This document shows, in pieces, positions 23,067 to 32,360 of a DNA stretch of 64,000 bases. Each line of letters starts with the position of its first letter. Positions within the stretch are counted from its first letter, which is position 1. The translations under genes were made by a program, and so were the position numbers. The DNA comes from Ectobius pallidus (Eukaryota; Arthropoda; Insecta; Blattodea; Ectobiidae). The stretch covers positions 24,342,611 through 24,406,610 of the forward strand of contig CAXKWD010000013.1 in assembly GCA_964059195.1 (NCBI GenBank). Direction: 5' to 3'. The notes under the pieces are model-generated. The model was not told the DNA's origin. It saw only the letters and a list, made by a program, of their open reading frames with translations, and made no database searches.

Positions 23067-24145
23067 TGAGGCGGAATATGCCTTTAGACATATTCCATAA
23101 CGTTTTACAGTAATTAATTAAAACATTTCATTTTATTAATATTATACAGAAATTAATTAAACATTGGGAAATATAAGTATAAACCATAATTATTAAGAGT
23201 TTGAGAACTAGAATCAATTTTGTTATAAGAAATGGGAAAATTAATACTTTAGAATAAAAGCAAGTGCAAATAACTGTAATAATAACACAGTCTGAGGAGA
23301 CAAAGGCAGGCTGTCAATCACTTGAGCAAATTCTGGGTATTGGTATTGTGCTAGAATGTTAACGTAGACAAAAGAACATCAGATAAGAGGCGATTTTATT
23401 GTGTGATGGGGATAAACCAGCTCTGCTCCGACACTAGGTGGACAATAGGGTGTTTAAGGTTCCGGGAATTGGAAACCTTCAGAGATCTGTGTTGGCTTCC
23501 GATATTCTTCCGCACTAGCGGAATAATACTAACATATAATAACCAATAAGAATGAGGGACTAATTTGTGTGTCTGACGTCAGTACGAAGCTTCTTGGGAC
23601 GTGATGATTTTTGAGAGAGAGAGAAGAGCCGAGAGCTCCAGAGGTTTCGGTCGCGTGGTTTTTGTAGGCCAGTAGGCCACATCCCGGTAGTAGTCTCGGA
23701 ATTTATAAGTCCAGTCGAGGGTCGCTGGGTACTTAGTCGAAGTTAAAGTCCGGGAAGAGCAATCATTGTAATATACCAGTAGAATCTGAGTAAACTATCA
23801 ATTAACAAGAAGCCGCGTATTGACGTAACATATTGCTGAAGAGATTAAATTAATATCCTGAATGTTGTAATCATATTGTAATTGTGCATAGAGTTTTGCA
23901 TTGGAATAAATTTCGCTCTTACCCAATTATAACGACTTTACATTGAACGCTTTCCTTATAACGTGCTGTCCCTGAGATAAGAGAAATTTAAGTCGGGCAA
24001 TAGAACAAACAGGTACGAGCCGGGATTGGAACATCACGGCATCACATCACGACAACAGAGCTACAGCATCCTGAGGGTCCAGAGAGAAAGACTACAAGTA
24101 AGTTACCCGCAGGCATCTATCATTCAGCTGGCATCTTCTATTCCA
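23067..24145 (+). repeat. 5' long terminal repeat
   Basis: 1079 bp, starting TGAGGCGGAATATGCC and ending TTCTATTCCA. By eye it shows no difference from the 3' LTR at 29060-30138. The first 30 bases hold an inverted pair, GGAATATG...CATATTCC. A TATA-like motif (23702-23708) and an AATAAA (23905-23910) about 200 bp apart suggest a U3-R-U5 layout, with transcription starting near 23730. Confidence 0.95.
23702..23708 (+). promoter_or_regulatory. Candidate TATA box of the 5' LTR
   Basis: TTTATAA lies in the LTR about 200 bp before the AATAAA, which is the spacing expected if R begins shortly after. Positional inference only; an initiator-driven promoter is also possible. Confidence 0.4.
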
Positions 24146-24147
24146 AA

Positions 24148-24161
24148 TGGCGCTTCCAACG
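24148..24161 (+). promoter_or_regulatory. Candidate tRNA primer-binding site
   Basis: TGGCGCTTCCAACG begins two bases after the end of the 5' LTR. PBS sequences begin TGG because they pair with the CCA end of a tRNA. I cannot say which tRNA is used. 24162-24458 is the untranslated leader before gag and shows no other feature. Confidence 0.7.
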
Positions 24162-24458
24162 TTTGAGGGTGTCGAGCATTAATGGCATAGGACATTAATG
24201 AAAATACAGCACGGGAGGCAACGAGGCTTCACTACCGAGGATCGACGGCAGCAGACAGCGGCGAGTGGGACTTCAGTCACCGCCACACGGACCAGCAACT
24301 CATCGAGCAACACACCAAAATTGTAAAGTACAAACATTTCATATTTGTGTATATATTTTGTTTTGAGGGTATTGTTTTACATGTATACTATAGCTAAGAT
24401 GTGTTAGCATAGCAGGGTATATTTTTGTGCAGAGGGAAACTAAGTGTAAATTAGCTCA

Positions 24459-26735
24459 ATGAAGTTAAGATACAAAGTTATAGGAGATAGCATGGAGAAC
24501 CAGGAAATGGAGGTACAGGGCGATGTAGAGCCAACAACTGTAAATGTTAATGAGGATGTATTATTGGAGGGTCCTGCCGACCAAATAAATGTCCAGGGTA
24601 TTGAAATTCAGGACGAAAATCAGCCAGATACAGCTATGGAGGTGGAAGAAATTAGGCCTAGTCCGTCAACTAGCGCGCAGGCTGTTCAAAATGACACGAC
24701 GGACATAAAATTTTTATTTAGTAGCTTCATGTCAGAAATGAAAGAAAATTTGAGGGAAGAATTAAAATCTGTAAATAGTAACTTAGAACAGAAATTGAAG
24801 GAAAATTTTCAGGAAGAATTTAAATCTGTAAATAGTAAATTGAATTCTGTGGGGGACTTAGAACAGAGGATGAAAGAAAACTTGCAGGGAGAATTAAAAT
24901 TTGTAAATGATAAACTAAATTCTATAGGGACTCTAGAATTGAACATGCAAAATGTAAAAGAACAAGTAGCATCTGTGCATACGGAATTAAGTAGTAATTT
25001 TCAAGCAATTAAAACCGACATGCAGAAGATGGATGAAGGTTTTAAGCATATGCAGGAAAAAGTTAATCATTTTGAAGATAGTGTAAGGGGATTGCAGACA
25101 GAAGTTAATACTAAATTTACTGAAATCTCAACAAATGTTCAAACTGAGCTTAGGCGGGAACAAGAGAAAATACAGAATACCTTAACTGAACAAAATACTG
25201 CAGTAAAGAGTAGCCTAGAAGCGACTTTGAATCAGGTTAAATTAGTGGTAGAATCTTCCAGTAAATCAGTGAATGACAGGGTTGATAATTTAACTTCACA
25301 AATGGACTTAGTTCAAAATAAAATTAGGGAACTGGAACAGAATGACAGACAGATAGAAACGATTTGCCAGAACAGTATGAGTGGCACTTCGAGCAGTGAT
25401 AATGTTATCCCGGAGGAGAATAGAGTTAATAATGTAAATTTAGCTTCTACAAGTACCATGGTTGTAACTGAAAATGCTATTGACCTTGAAAGAATGTCAA
25501 CTCCAGTCCGGCATAGCAGTATCGCTACGCACGATAGTAATAATGTTAGCAATAATGGTATTACTCAAAATGTGAATGCAACTGTACAGGGCATTCCTGT
25601 TCACTTGTTAAACGAGATCCCATTTCCAATTTTCAATGAGGACGAAAATATGAATCCTCAGTACTATCTTACTGAACTGGATAATTATTTCAAATTAAAG
25701 TCAATTCCTCCAGAACTTAAAATGTTAATGGTGAAGAAAAGCTTGAAGGGTAGGTCATCTCAGTGGCTAAAATTAACACTAGGGGAACAGGTAGATTATG
25801 ACACATTTAAGAAATTTTTCATGCATCGCTACTGGAATGACAACGAGAAAAACAAAATTCGAAGCGAACTTACTACGGGGAAATATAATCCACAAGGGGG
25901 CGTGACGATGATTGATCATTTTTTACGCATAGCTCAGAAAGGGAGAATGTTAGACCCTCCTCTTAAAGATTCCGAGGTCTTGAGTATCGCTGCAAGCCAT
26001 TATGAGGATCATATCAGAAACAATTTGATAGTGGCTAGGCCTAAGGATTTTGGGGAAATGGTAGACTTGCTTACGAAATTTGAGGCTACGGCAACTTCAC
26101 CTTACACTCAGGATGGGGGCAAAAATAATAGCTTTCATGTAGGGAATAGTAGCAACAAACAGAACAATAATTCACAAGGTTTTAGGCCTAATTATGTATC
26201 TCGTGGGCAGGAGGCACCGGCTGCGCCTCACTCCAGCCAAAATAATCAGGCCTATCAGGGCAATAATGGGGGCAGATCAGGCCAAAATAACTTCCAGAAT
26301 AGTTTCCAGCATAACAGGGGACAGAACGGACAAAATAACAGGGGATTTCAGAATAGGCCTAATTTCCAAAGGGGAAATAATAATAACAATAGGCAAATTA
26401 ACATGTTCACGGTCGATAATAGGCCTAGTAACAGTAACAACGGGAACAATCAGGGCTATAGAAATAACTATAACAGAAATGCTCCGCATTGGTTGCGAAA
26501 TAGGGGATATAGAAACGGGTATTGGAGAGCCAATTTCTATAGGAGGCCATACAATAGACAATGTAACTGGCGAAATAACAATAATAATTGCAACAATCAG
26601 GCGACAGGTAGGTCTGATAATGATACTAGAGGCGGAAATATGAATCCGGAAGCCCGGAGTTTTCAGCCGAATAATGATAGGAGTAGGTCGGCTTCGCCAC
26701 AAGGCAACGGCGGAAACCAGCCGTCGGAAAACTAA
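24459..26735 (+). CDS. gag: Retrotransposon Gag polyprotein
   Basis: An uninterrupted 758-residue protein that would form the virus-like particle of the retrotransposon. Start: ATG at 24459; a second in-frame ATG (24492) follows closely. Residues about 75-310 are coiled-coil-like, with repeated KENL/QEEF/SVNSKLNS segments that suggest internal duplication. Residues about 388-545 look like a capsid domain of the retrotransposon-gag type: FPIFNEDENM, YYLTELDNYFKL, SLKGRSSQWLKL, FKKFFMHRYW and later EMVDLLTKFE. The C-terminus (about 550-758) is rich in Asn, Gly, Gln and Arg and should bind RNA, but it lacks the CCHC zinc knuckle common in Gag. The stop at 26733-26735 directly follows a GGAAAAC heptamer, so some ribosomes may shift into the protease frame. 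The full open frame despite the missing pol suggests Gag is still maintained or the insertion is very recent. Confidence 0.88.
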   Translation: MKLRYKVIGDSMENQEMEVQGDVEPTTVNVNEDVLLEGPADQINVQGIEIQDENQPDTAMEVEEIRPSPSTSAQAVQNDTTDIKFLFSSFMSEMKENLREELKSVNSNLEQKLKENFQEEFKSVNSKLNSVGDLEQRMKENLQGELKFVNDKLNSIGTLELNMQNVKEQVASVHTELSSNFQAIKTDMQKMDEGFKHMQEKVNHFEDSVRGLQTEVNTKFTEISTNVQTELRREQEKIQNTLTEQNTAVKSSLEATLNQVKLVVESSSKSVNDRVDNLTSQMDLVQNKIRELEQNDRQIETICQNSMSGTSSSDNVIPEENRVNNVNLASTSTMVVTENAIDLERMSTPVRHSSIATHDSNNVSNNGITQNVNATVQGIPVHLLNEIPFPIFNEDENMNPQYYLTELDNYFKLKSIPPELKMLMVKKSLKGRSSQWLKLTLGEQVDYDTFKKFFMHRYWNDNEKNKIRSELTTGKYNPQGGVTMIDHFLRIAQKGRMLDPPLKDSEVLSIAASHYEDHIRNNLIVARPKDFGEMVDLLTKFEATATSPYTQDGGKNNSFHVGNSSNKQNNNSQGFRPNYVSRGQEAPAAPHSSQNNQAYQGNNGGRSGQNNFQNSFQHNRGQNGQNNRGFQNRPNFQRGNNNNNRQINMFTVDNRPSNSNNGNNQGYRNNYNRNAPHWLRNRGYRNGYWRANFYRRPYNRQCNWRNNNNNCNNQATGRSDNDTRGGNMNPEARSFQPNNDRSRSASPQGNGGNQPSEN

Positions 26736-26752
26736 GTCACGAGATTCTTGTG
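26726..26752 (+). promoter_or_regulatory. Candidate -1 ribosomal frameshift signal
   Basis: The gag codons end S-GAA-AAC-stop, and the heptamer G GAA AAC (26726-26732) would re-pair as GGA AAA in the -1 frame. It deviates from strict XXXYYYZ at the first triplet, though GGA-starting heptamers are known (for example MMTV pro-pol). Five bases later, CACGAG (26738-26743) can pair with CTTGTG (26747-26752) around a 3-base loop. The protease frame is -1 relative to gag and is open across the site. Not tested. Confidence 0.55.
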
Positions 26753-27538
26753 GACCCTGAGATTCTCGATTGCCTCAGTCGTATGAATACTACTGACAGA
26801 AATGGGTCTACCAACTATATGACAGCTCAGAAAGACGTTAGGGACATTACTGACACTACGAAAATTCCTTTGACACAGACTGGACGTGATGTGATAGCTG
26901 AACCACCTAGAATTAAGGCAGATATATACGGCTTGCAATGTGATATATTAATAGACAGCGGGTCAAGCTCAAGTGTGTGCAGTTTAGATTTTTATTATAG
27001 GTTGGAACAAATGGGAATTAGAATTTTGTCACTACCAGTATGTGCAGTATTTTTTTCAGTCGCTGTAGGCAAGCGACGCGAGAGAGTGAAAAAACAATGT
27101 TTACTGTTAGTTAAAATGGGGAGATTTGAGGTAGAAATAATGTTCCTTGTAATTAATGGATTAACTACAGATGTTATCTTAGGATCGGATGCTTTTTTAG
27201 AATGGAACGCAGTAATAGATTTCAAGCGACAGGCTTTATTTGCAGTGGTTAATAATGTTGAAATAAAAGTCCCATTTATAGATTACAATGACACAGGGGT
27301 TGCAGATAAAAGATTGGAGATAGAAAAAGATATGGATGGCGAGTTATTTTTTGTGGAACACATATGTATAGGGGATCAAGAATTGGTTGAGGTCAGTGCA
27401 TATGACAGTGCTGAGCCTGAATTAGGTCATATTTGTACACAAGGGTCACTGGACTGTGACGCGTGTAATCTCCACATAGTGTCATTGAGACATAGTCACG
27501 GCGATTCTGAGAATGAATCTAGGCCAAGATCCCGTTAG
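26732..27538 (+). CDS. pro: Retropepsin-type aspartic protease of the LTR retrotransposon
   Basis: The frame is -1 relative to gag, open through the gag stop and closed by TAG at 27536-27538. It has no ATG near its beginning, so translation as a Gag-Pro fusion by frameshifting is the likeliest route. The catalytic motif is ILIDSGSSSSVCS (D-S-G, Asp in the active site), and the second conserved patch is TDVILGSDAFLEWNAVIDF, matching the ILG-containing part of retropepsins. The acidic region after the protease fold (from about 27300) has no recognisable domain and the reading frame ends before any reverse transcriptase. The enzyme would cleave Gag during particle maturation. An acidic, protease-like host gene is a poor alternative given the LTR context. 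Confidence 0.85.
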   Translation, partial: LSHEILVDPEILDCLSRMNTTDRNGSTNYMTAQKDVRDITDTTKIPLTQTGRDVIAEPPRIKADIYGLQCDILIDSGSSSSVCSLDFYYRLEQMGIRILSLPVCAVFFSVAVGKRRERVKKQCLLLVKMGRFEVEIMFLVINGLTTDVILGSDAFLEWNAVIDFKRQALFAVVNNVEIKVPFIDYNDTGVADKRLEIEKDMDGELFFVEHICIGDQELVEVSAYDSAEPELGHICTQGSLDCDACNLHIVSLRHSHGDSENESRPRSR

Positions 27539-27801
27539 ATTCGGTGTCGCGTGCCAGGGAGTTAAGTACAGAGATGTTAGAGATATTACGCGATAAGGTG
27601 GAATTATGTCACGATTTAAAGGGAAGTTATTATTAAGGGGAGAATTATGAGAGAGTATTAGCACACCCCATGAGCTGCATAAATAAATTGAAAAAAAAAT
27701 AAAAATAAAAATAGAATAAATAAATAAAGCAAAGAAAAAAATATATATATAATCTCAGGACATTTATGACGATTTTTTTTTGACAGACTGAAATACACTA
27801 A
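27539..27801 (+). other. Deletion-junction region of the retrotransposon
   Basis: Between the protease stop and the integrase remnant there is about 260 bp with no coding match, including an A-rich tract (27690-27760). Reverse transcriptase, RNase H and the integrase core, normally some 3 kb, should lie here. The A-rich run may mark the junction. Confidence 0.7.
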
Positions 27802-28188
27802 ATTGTAGATTACGACTCAGACATAATAGGTAGACTGACTGACGAGGCAAGAGAGACCTTAGGGTACCCAGAGTTCTATGTTGAGATGTGCAAACGCGCA
27901 TTCGAGCGTATCAAAACACGTGCAGCCAAACGCAAGGAGAAGGCCAAGCGCTACAAGCATAAATGGTCGCCTCAAATCAATGATAAGGTATTGATTAGGG
28001 ACACTAAGCTGTCTTCACTATTAAGGGGACGTTATTCTCGTCTCGAGCTTCTATTCAAGGGACCAGGGTTTATAACTCAGAAATTTGGGGACCACACGTA
28101 TGAAATTCAAGACGTAAAATCAGGTAAAATTTTTGGCAGATACCATAAACAACTACTCAAACCATATAAAGAATCACCCACCCAGTAA
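27802..28188 (+). pseudogene. Integrase C-terminal remnant
   Basis: The frame opens after TAA at 27799-27801 and runs to TAA at 28186-28188. The peptide has a basic helix (KRAFERIKTRAAKRKEKAKR), then WSPQINDKVLIRD and RYSRLELLFKGPGFITQKFG, then YEIQDV and GRYHKQLLKPY. This is the usual integrase C-terminal arrangement: a K-rich linker, a GD-V-like strand, the FKGP turn and the H..LKPY end. The zinc-binding HHCC and catalytic DDE domains are absent, so it cannot integrate DNA. An ATG at 27886 would make a 100-residue protein, but I see no reason to think it is translated. Confidence 0.82.
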
Positions 28189-29059
28189 ATTCACACCATG
28201 AACAGGAATAACCTACGTTAGGACTGTACAATAGTTAAGCAATAGTTTAAGTAACCACCAATATACAGAATTTCAGAGTCATATGTTAATGTGTAAAAGC
28301 AACAGTGAGATGAAGCCCGATCTGTGACAGAGTTAAAGCTTAGACTCAACGAACCTTTCTCTTGTCATAGATAAAGAAATAGTGTTGGTGGCGTGCTTGT
28401 GGTATAAGTCGAGTGGTGCGCTAATTCAAGCTTGACTGATTGAACCTTGTTAGCGACATCATTAAAAATGTTGCAGTGTTATGCGTGTGTCGTGTTTTTG
28501 CGAAGTTCATTTTTTCTATGTTGTGTTTTGTTTTTTTTATTCCACGACCATCAGTTTAAAGCAGACTCATCGAACCTTTGCTGTTATGTGTACGTGCAGT
28601 TGTATATATCAGTGTAAATAAATTCCCGGGTGTGACAAGAATGGCATTTGAGGTGGTAGGCCTAGAAAGGCAAAATAGGTCTACATTAAACGAAAAGAAA
28701 GGCGAACAGGGCATTGGGTGAACAATGTTCCAACTTGTATATATTTTGTATAAATAGTAATAAGAGTGTATAACTAGTAATAAGATGTTAGCGTAAGGGC
28801 AGAGCCAGATGAAAATGCAAAGGCTTACAATCAGTTGCAGGGAAAATCAGTGTTAAATCTTCAACACAACAAATAGGGGAAGTTTAAATTCATGATTTAA
28901 GAAGTTAACTAGTATGATATACTTTACGATTTTATTTGAGTGAGGTATAAGAAGGAGATGTCACGTTAAAGTTTTTGTGGAGGCATTGTTAATTCGTGGG
29001 CATACCTACGATAGAGATATTCTTGTCAACAAGCAATCTCTCTCCCGCAGGTAGGCATT
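28189..29059 (+). other. 3' untranslated region of the retrotransposon
   Basis: No open frame of note and no env-like gene. A purine-rich stretch, AAGAAGGAGATG, lies near 28948, but the bases immediately before the 3' LTR (CGCAGGTAGGCATT) are only a weak polypurine tract. Confidence 0.7.
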
Positions 29060-30138
29060 TGAGGCGGAATATGCCTTTAGACATATTCCATAACGTTTTA
29101 CAGTAATTAATTAAAACATTTCATTTTATTAATATTATACAGAAATTAATTAAACATTGGGAAATATAAGTATAAACCATAATTATTAAGAGTTTGAGAA
29201 CTAGAATCAATTTTGTTATAAGAAATGGGAAAATTAATACTTTAGAATAAAAGCAAGTGCAAATAACTGTAATAATAACACAGTCTGAGGAGACAAAGGC
29301 AGGCTGTCAATCACTTGAGCAAATTCTGGGTATTGGTATTGTGCTAGAATGTTAACGTAGACAAAAGAACATCAGATAAGAGGCGATTTTATTGTGTGAT
29401 GGGGATAAACCAGCTCTGCTCCGACACTAGGTGGACAATAGGGTGTTTAAGGTTCCGGGAATTGGAAACCTTCAGAGATCTGTGTTGGCTTCCGATATTC
29501 TTCCGCACTAGCGGAATAATACTAACATATAATAACCAATAAGAATGAGGGACTAATTTGTGTGTCTGACGTCAGTACGAAGCTTCTTGGGACGTGATGA
29601 TTTTTGAGAGAGAGAGAAGAGCCGAGAGCTCCAGAGGTTTCGGTCGCGTGGTTTTTGTAGGCCAGTAGGCCACATCCCGGTAGTAGTCTCGGAATTTATA
29701 AGTCCAGTCGAGGGTCGCTGGGTACTTAGTCGAAGTTAAAGTCCGGGAAGAGCAATCATTGTAATATACCAGTAGAATCTGAGTAAACTATCAATTAACA
29801 AGAAGCCGCGTATTGACGTAACATATTGCTGAAGAGATTAAATTAATATCCTGAATGTTGTAATCATATTGTAATTGTGCATAGAGTTTTGCATTGGAAT
29901 AAATTTCGCTCTTACCCAATTATAACGACTTTACATTGAACGCTTTCCTTATAACGTGCTGTCCCTGAGATAAGAGAAATTTAAGTCGGGCAATAGAACA
30001 AACAGGTACGAGCCGGGATTGGAACATCACGGCATCACATCACGACAACAGAGCTACAGCATCCTGAGGGTCCAGAGAGAAAGACTACAAGTAAGTTACC
30101 CGCAGGCATCTATCATTCAGCTGGCATCTTCTATTCCA
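29060..30138 (+). repeat. 3' long terminal repeat
   Basis: The same 1079 bp as 23067-24145, offset by 5993 bp, with no difference seen on reading. It is followed by the AGAT target duplication and then the right arm of the host MITE. Confidence 0.95.
29898..29903 (+). terminator. Candidate polyadenylation signal of the 3' LTR
   Basis: AATAAA in the 3' LTR, the counterpart of 23905-23910 in the 5' LTR. It lies some 200 bp after the TATA-like motif, as expected for an R/U5 boundary. Confidence 0.5.
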
Positions 30139-30411
30139 AGATGATAGACTATTCGAAAAATATACTTCAGCAACCACTTTATGGCATCATTATTCCGTTT
30201 CCTTGAAAACTGACTGACGGGGGCTTTCCCCTGTACCCTTTATATAGTTGGTTCCCCTATTGCTTATTCTGAGTATTCTGACTTATGTGCAACTTATCTT
30301 TCGAACTAAGCTTTCCTCGTCACACACACATACACAACTTCCTGTTTCCCCAGGGACTGAAAACATACTATTTCGAGAAGGGTATGTTAGACGCATTTTT
30401 AATTTACAACT

Positions 30412-30733
30412 TCGTTGGTGAGTCGGAACAGCCTATCTCGCCAATGAGAAAATGAGACATCCGGTACGCTAAACTCAGGGACCACTGCACACAACAATTT
30501 GTAATGTTTACTTGTTCTAAATATAATGAATCTTATTTTGAAGTTATATTAAAAAAATTATACATGCTTGTTGATAACTCCAAAATAAGATCTCTTATAT
30601 TTAATGCATTGTGAAAGTGCTGTAGAACAAGTAAACATTTCAAACTGTTGTGTGCAATGGTTCTTGAGTTGCGTACCGGGAAAAGTCTCATTTTAACATT
30701 GACGAGATAAGCTGTCTCGACTCCCCTTAACTG
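30412..30733. mobile_element. Fold-back element
   Basis: The left arm (30412-about 30545) and right arm (about 30575-30733) mirror each other. Examples are GTTTACTTGTTCTA against TAGAACAAGTAAAC, TTGCACACAACA-type motifs on both sides, and AATCTTATTTTGAAGTTAT against ATAACTCCAAAATAAGAT. Arms differ by indels. A hairpin of about 320 bp, non-coding; no clear target duplication. Confidence 0.65.
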
Positions 30734-32211
30734 AACCCTGGTATGACACATTTAACACGTTCACTGTCACTATTAATTTAATTCCTTTGTACCTGAAAAA
30801 TACTTTAAATGAATTTCAAATGTTAAATTTCATATGATCTGACCTTCTCAGTGATCACGCGCAATTAACAATAATATCAAGATCAACATAAATGAATAAC
30901 ATAAGAAAATTATAAAAAATTATACATTTATTGAAGACGGAAAAAGATAAGAGATGATAGCAGAAAGTGGAAGTGCAGAATCATAAAAAAAGTGGAGAGG
31001 AAATAGTCAAGAAAAAAACTAACAAAGAAGTGATTAAATAATCCTAATAGAACTCATTTTGTAAACAATAAACTTGAGTCCATGAGAAAAGGATTCAAGA
31101 AAATCAAACCTCAACAAGTAAGTGGTTAAGGTTAAGGTAAGCCGTTTCATATTATAGACTGCTGGATATTGATTTCGTCTCCTTTGAAGAACTAAAAGCG
31201 CGCTACTCAAAAGTAAAATCATTCCAAAGACACACCCGTGTCTTTATAAAGCAGAAGCTGCACTTTTACACAGTGTTTAGCTTTATTAAAAATAGACACA
31301 CGTATAAGATTGTACCAAAACTACAGATGAACCAGATATATGACACAGTGCAGACTTGCCAGATGCCATTACTGCCAAAAAACACAAGGGCATCGAACTG
31401 GCTTCATACAGATTTCACCTTCCCACTTAATGTTTAATGTTATTTCACTCCATTCTTTCAAATCAAAAGGAATTCGTACATGGCATTTCGAAGGTCTCGA
31501 AAGCATAGAAACTAATTTCAAATTATTGAAAATGGTAATCGAAAGATCATACGATATTAGGAAAATATGAGGCGACATAGGATGGAAGTGGAAACTGAAT
31601 TGAATCAGGAGAGAAAAAGAAAACACGAATGCGATTTCAAATATATGTCTAGTTATTAGGAGATGTAATTATATCCAAAGGCAGAATTACTGTGAAATAA
31701 TGAGGGGAAACAGTCACTGGTGTAATACATTAAAATGAAAGCAATTTGGGGAATGCAAAATTACGTGTTGGATTGCTCCAAGAATCAGAAAACTGTGTTC
31801 GCATGGTGACGGTTAGAGGTATGGAAACTTAGACAGATAAGAAGAAATTGAAGAAAAAACTATGGACATTATGTTTAAGTGGAGAAGACGCAGAAGATTT
31901 AGGCTAATAATAACATGTACGAAAACCAAAACTATAAGACATTTTTTAACGCATACTGTTTATACATAAATATAGAGGTGGCATATAAAAAGCTAACGGT
32001 GACAAAAATTGATGGGAATTGAAAACTTTTCGTGCATTGCCAAAACGAAATAGGAAAACAAATTAAAGGGTTTAAAGAGTAATATTAAAAGCGGTGCGAA
32101 AGTCTAATACAAGGTGCACTTTAAGCTCCGCCCACTCGATATTCACATTTTGTTTCTCAGCGAAGCAGGGTGACAAACTATCCTTGTATATTGTCGCCGA
32201 CACTCCCGACC
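30734..32211. other. Unassigned AT-rich sequence
   Basis: Small overlapping frames on both strands (31340-31626), none with a motif. Nothing else recognised. Confidence 0.4.
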
Positions 32212-32360
32212 GTACCAAATATTAAAAATGCGAGAGTGCCCCTTGTACCAAATATTAAAACTGCGACAGTGCCCCTTGTACCAAATATTAAAAATTCTAG
32301 AGTGCCCCTTGTACCAAATATTAAAAATGCGAGAGTAAGTGCCTTGTACCCACAGGTTTG
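32212..32360. repeat. 33-bp minisatellite, four to five units
   Basis: Units GTACCAAATATTAAAAATGC plus AGAGTGCCCCTT begin at 32212, 32245, 32278 and 32311, with a partial fifth at about 32346. Because the period is a multiple of three, both strands carry stop-free frames with 11-residue repeats (VPNIKNARVPL on plus, LIFGTRGTLAF on minus). I consider this a consequence of the repeat, not evidence of a gene. Confidence 0.88.

Larger units (their letters stand above)
23067..30138 (+). mobile_element. Young non-autonomous LTR retrotransposon (gag-pro, pol-deleted)
   Basis: The whole 7072-bp element runs from TG at 23067 to CA at 30138. It has a 4-bp target duplication AGAT (23063-23066 and 30139-30142), two 1079-bp LTRs, a PBS-like site two bases after the 5' LTR, an intact gag, an adjacent -1-frame protease, and only the C-terminal piece of integrase. 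Reverse transcriptase, RNase H and the integrase catalytic core are missing, so it needs a helper element for mobility. Domain style and a 4-bp duplication are compatible with Ty3/Gypsy, but the family is unassigned because the reverse transcriptase is absent. It is inserted in the loop of the fold-back MITE. Confidence 0.92.
22939..30240. mobile_element. Fold-back MITE split by the LTR retrotransposon
   Basis: The left arm (22939-about 23035) begins AAGGGTACAGGGGAAA and contains GTCAGTCAGTTTT, GGAAACGGAAT and TTGCTGAAGTATATTTTTCG. The right arm (30143-30240) is its reverse complement with minor changes and ends CCCTGTACCCTT. Outside both arms are TATATA motifs, a likely target duplication. 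Without the retrotransposon and one AGAT the element is about 226 bp and would fold into a hairpin. The loop itself contains a small inverted pair, TGTACAAA...TTTGTACA (23034-23059). Non-coding. Confidence 0.85.

Noticed and set aside
26194..26702. Long alternative frames overlapping gag (149 codons plus, 141 codons minus)
   Set aside because: They are shadows created by the Asn/Arg-rich, low-complexity codons of gag.
27886..28188. Independent 100-residue gene
   Set aside because: The peptide is the integrase C-terminal end of the LTR element, and its frame continues upstream of the ATG.
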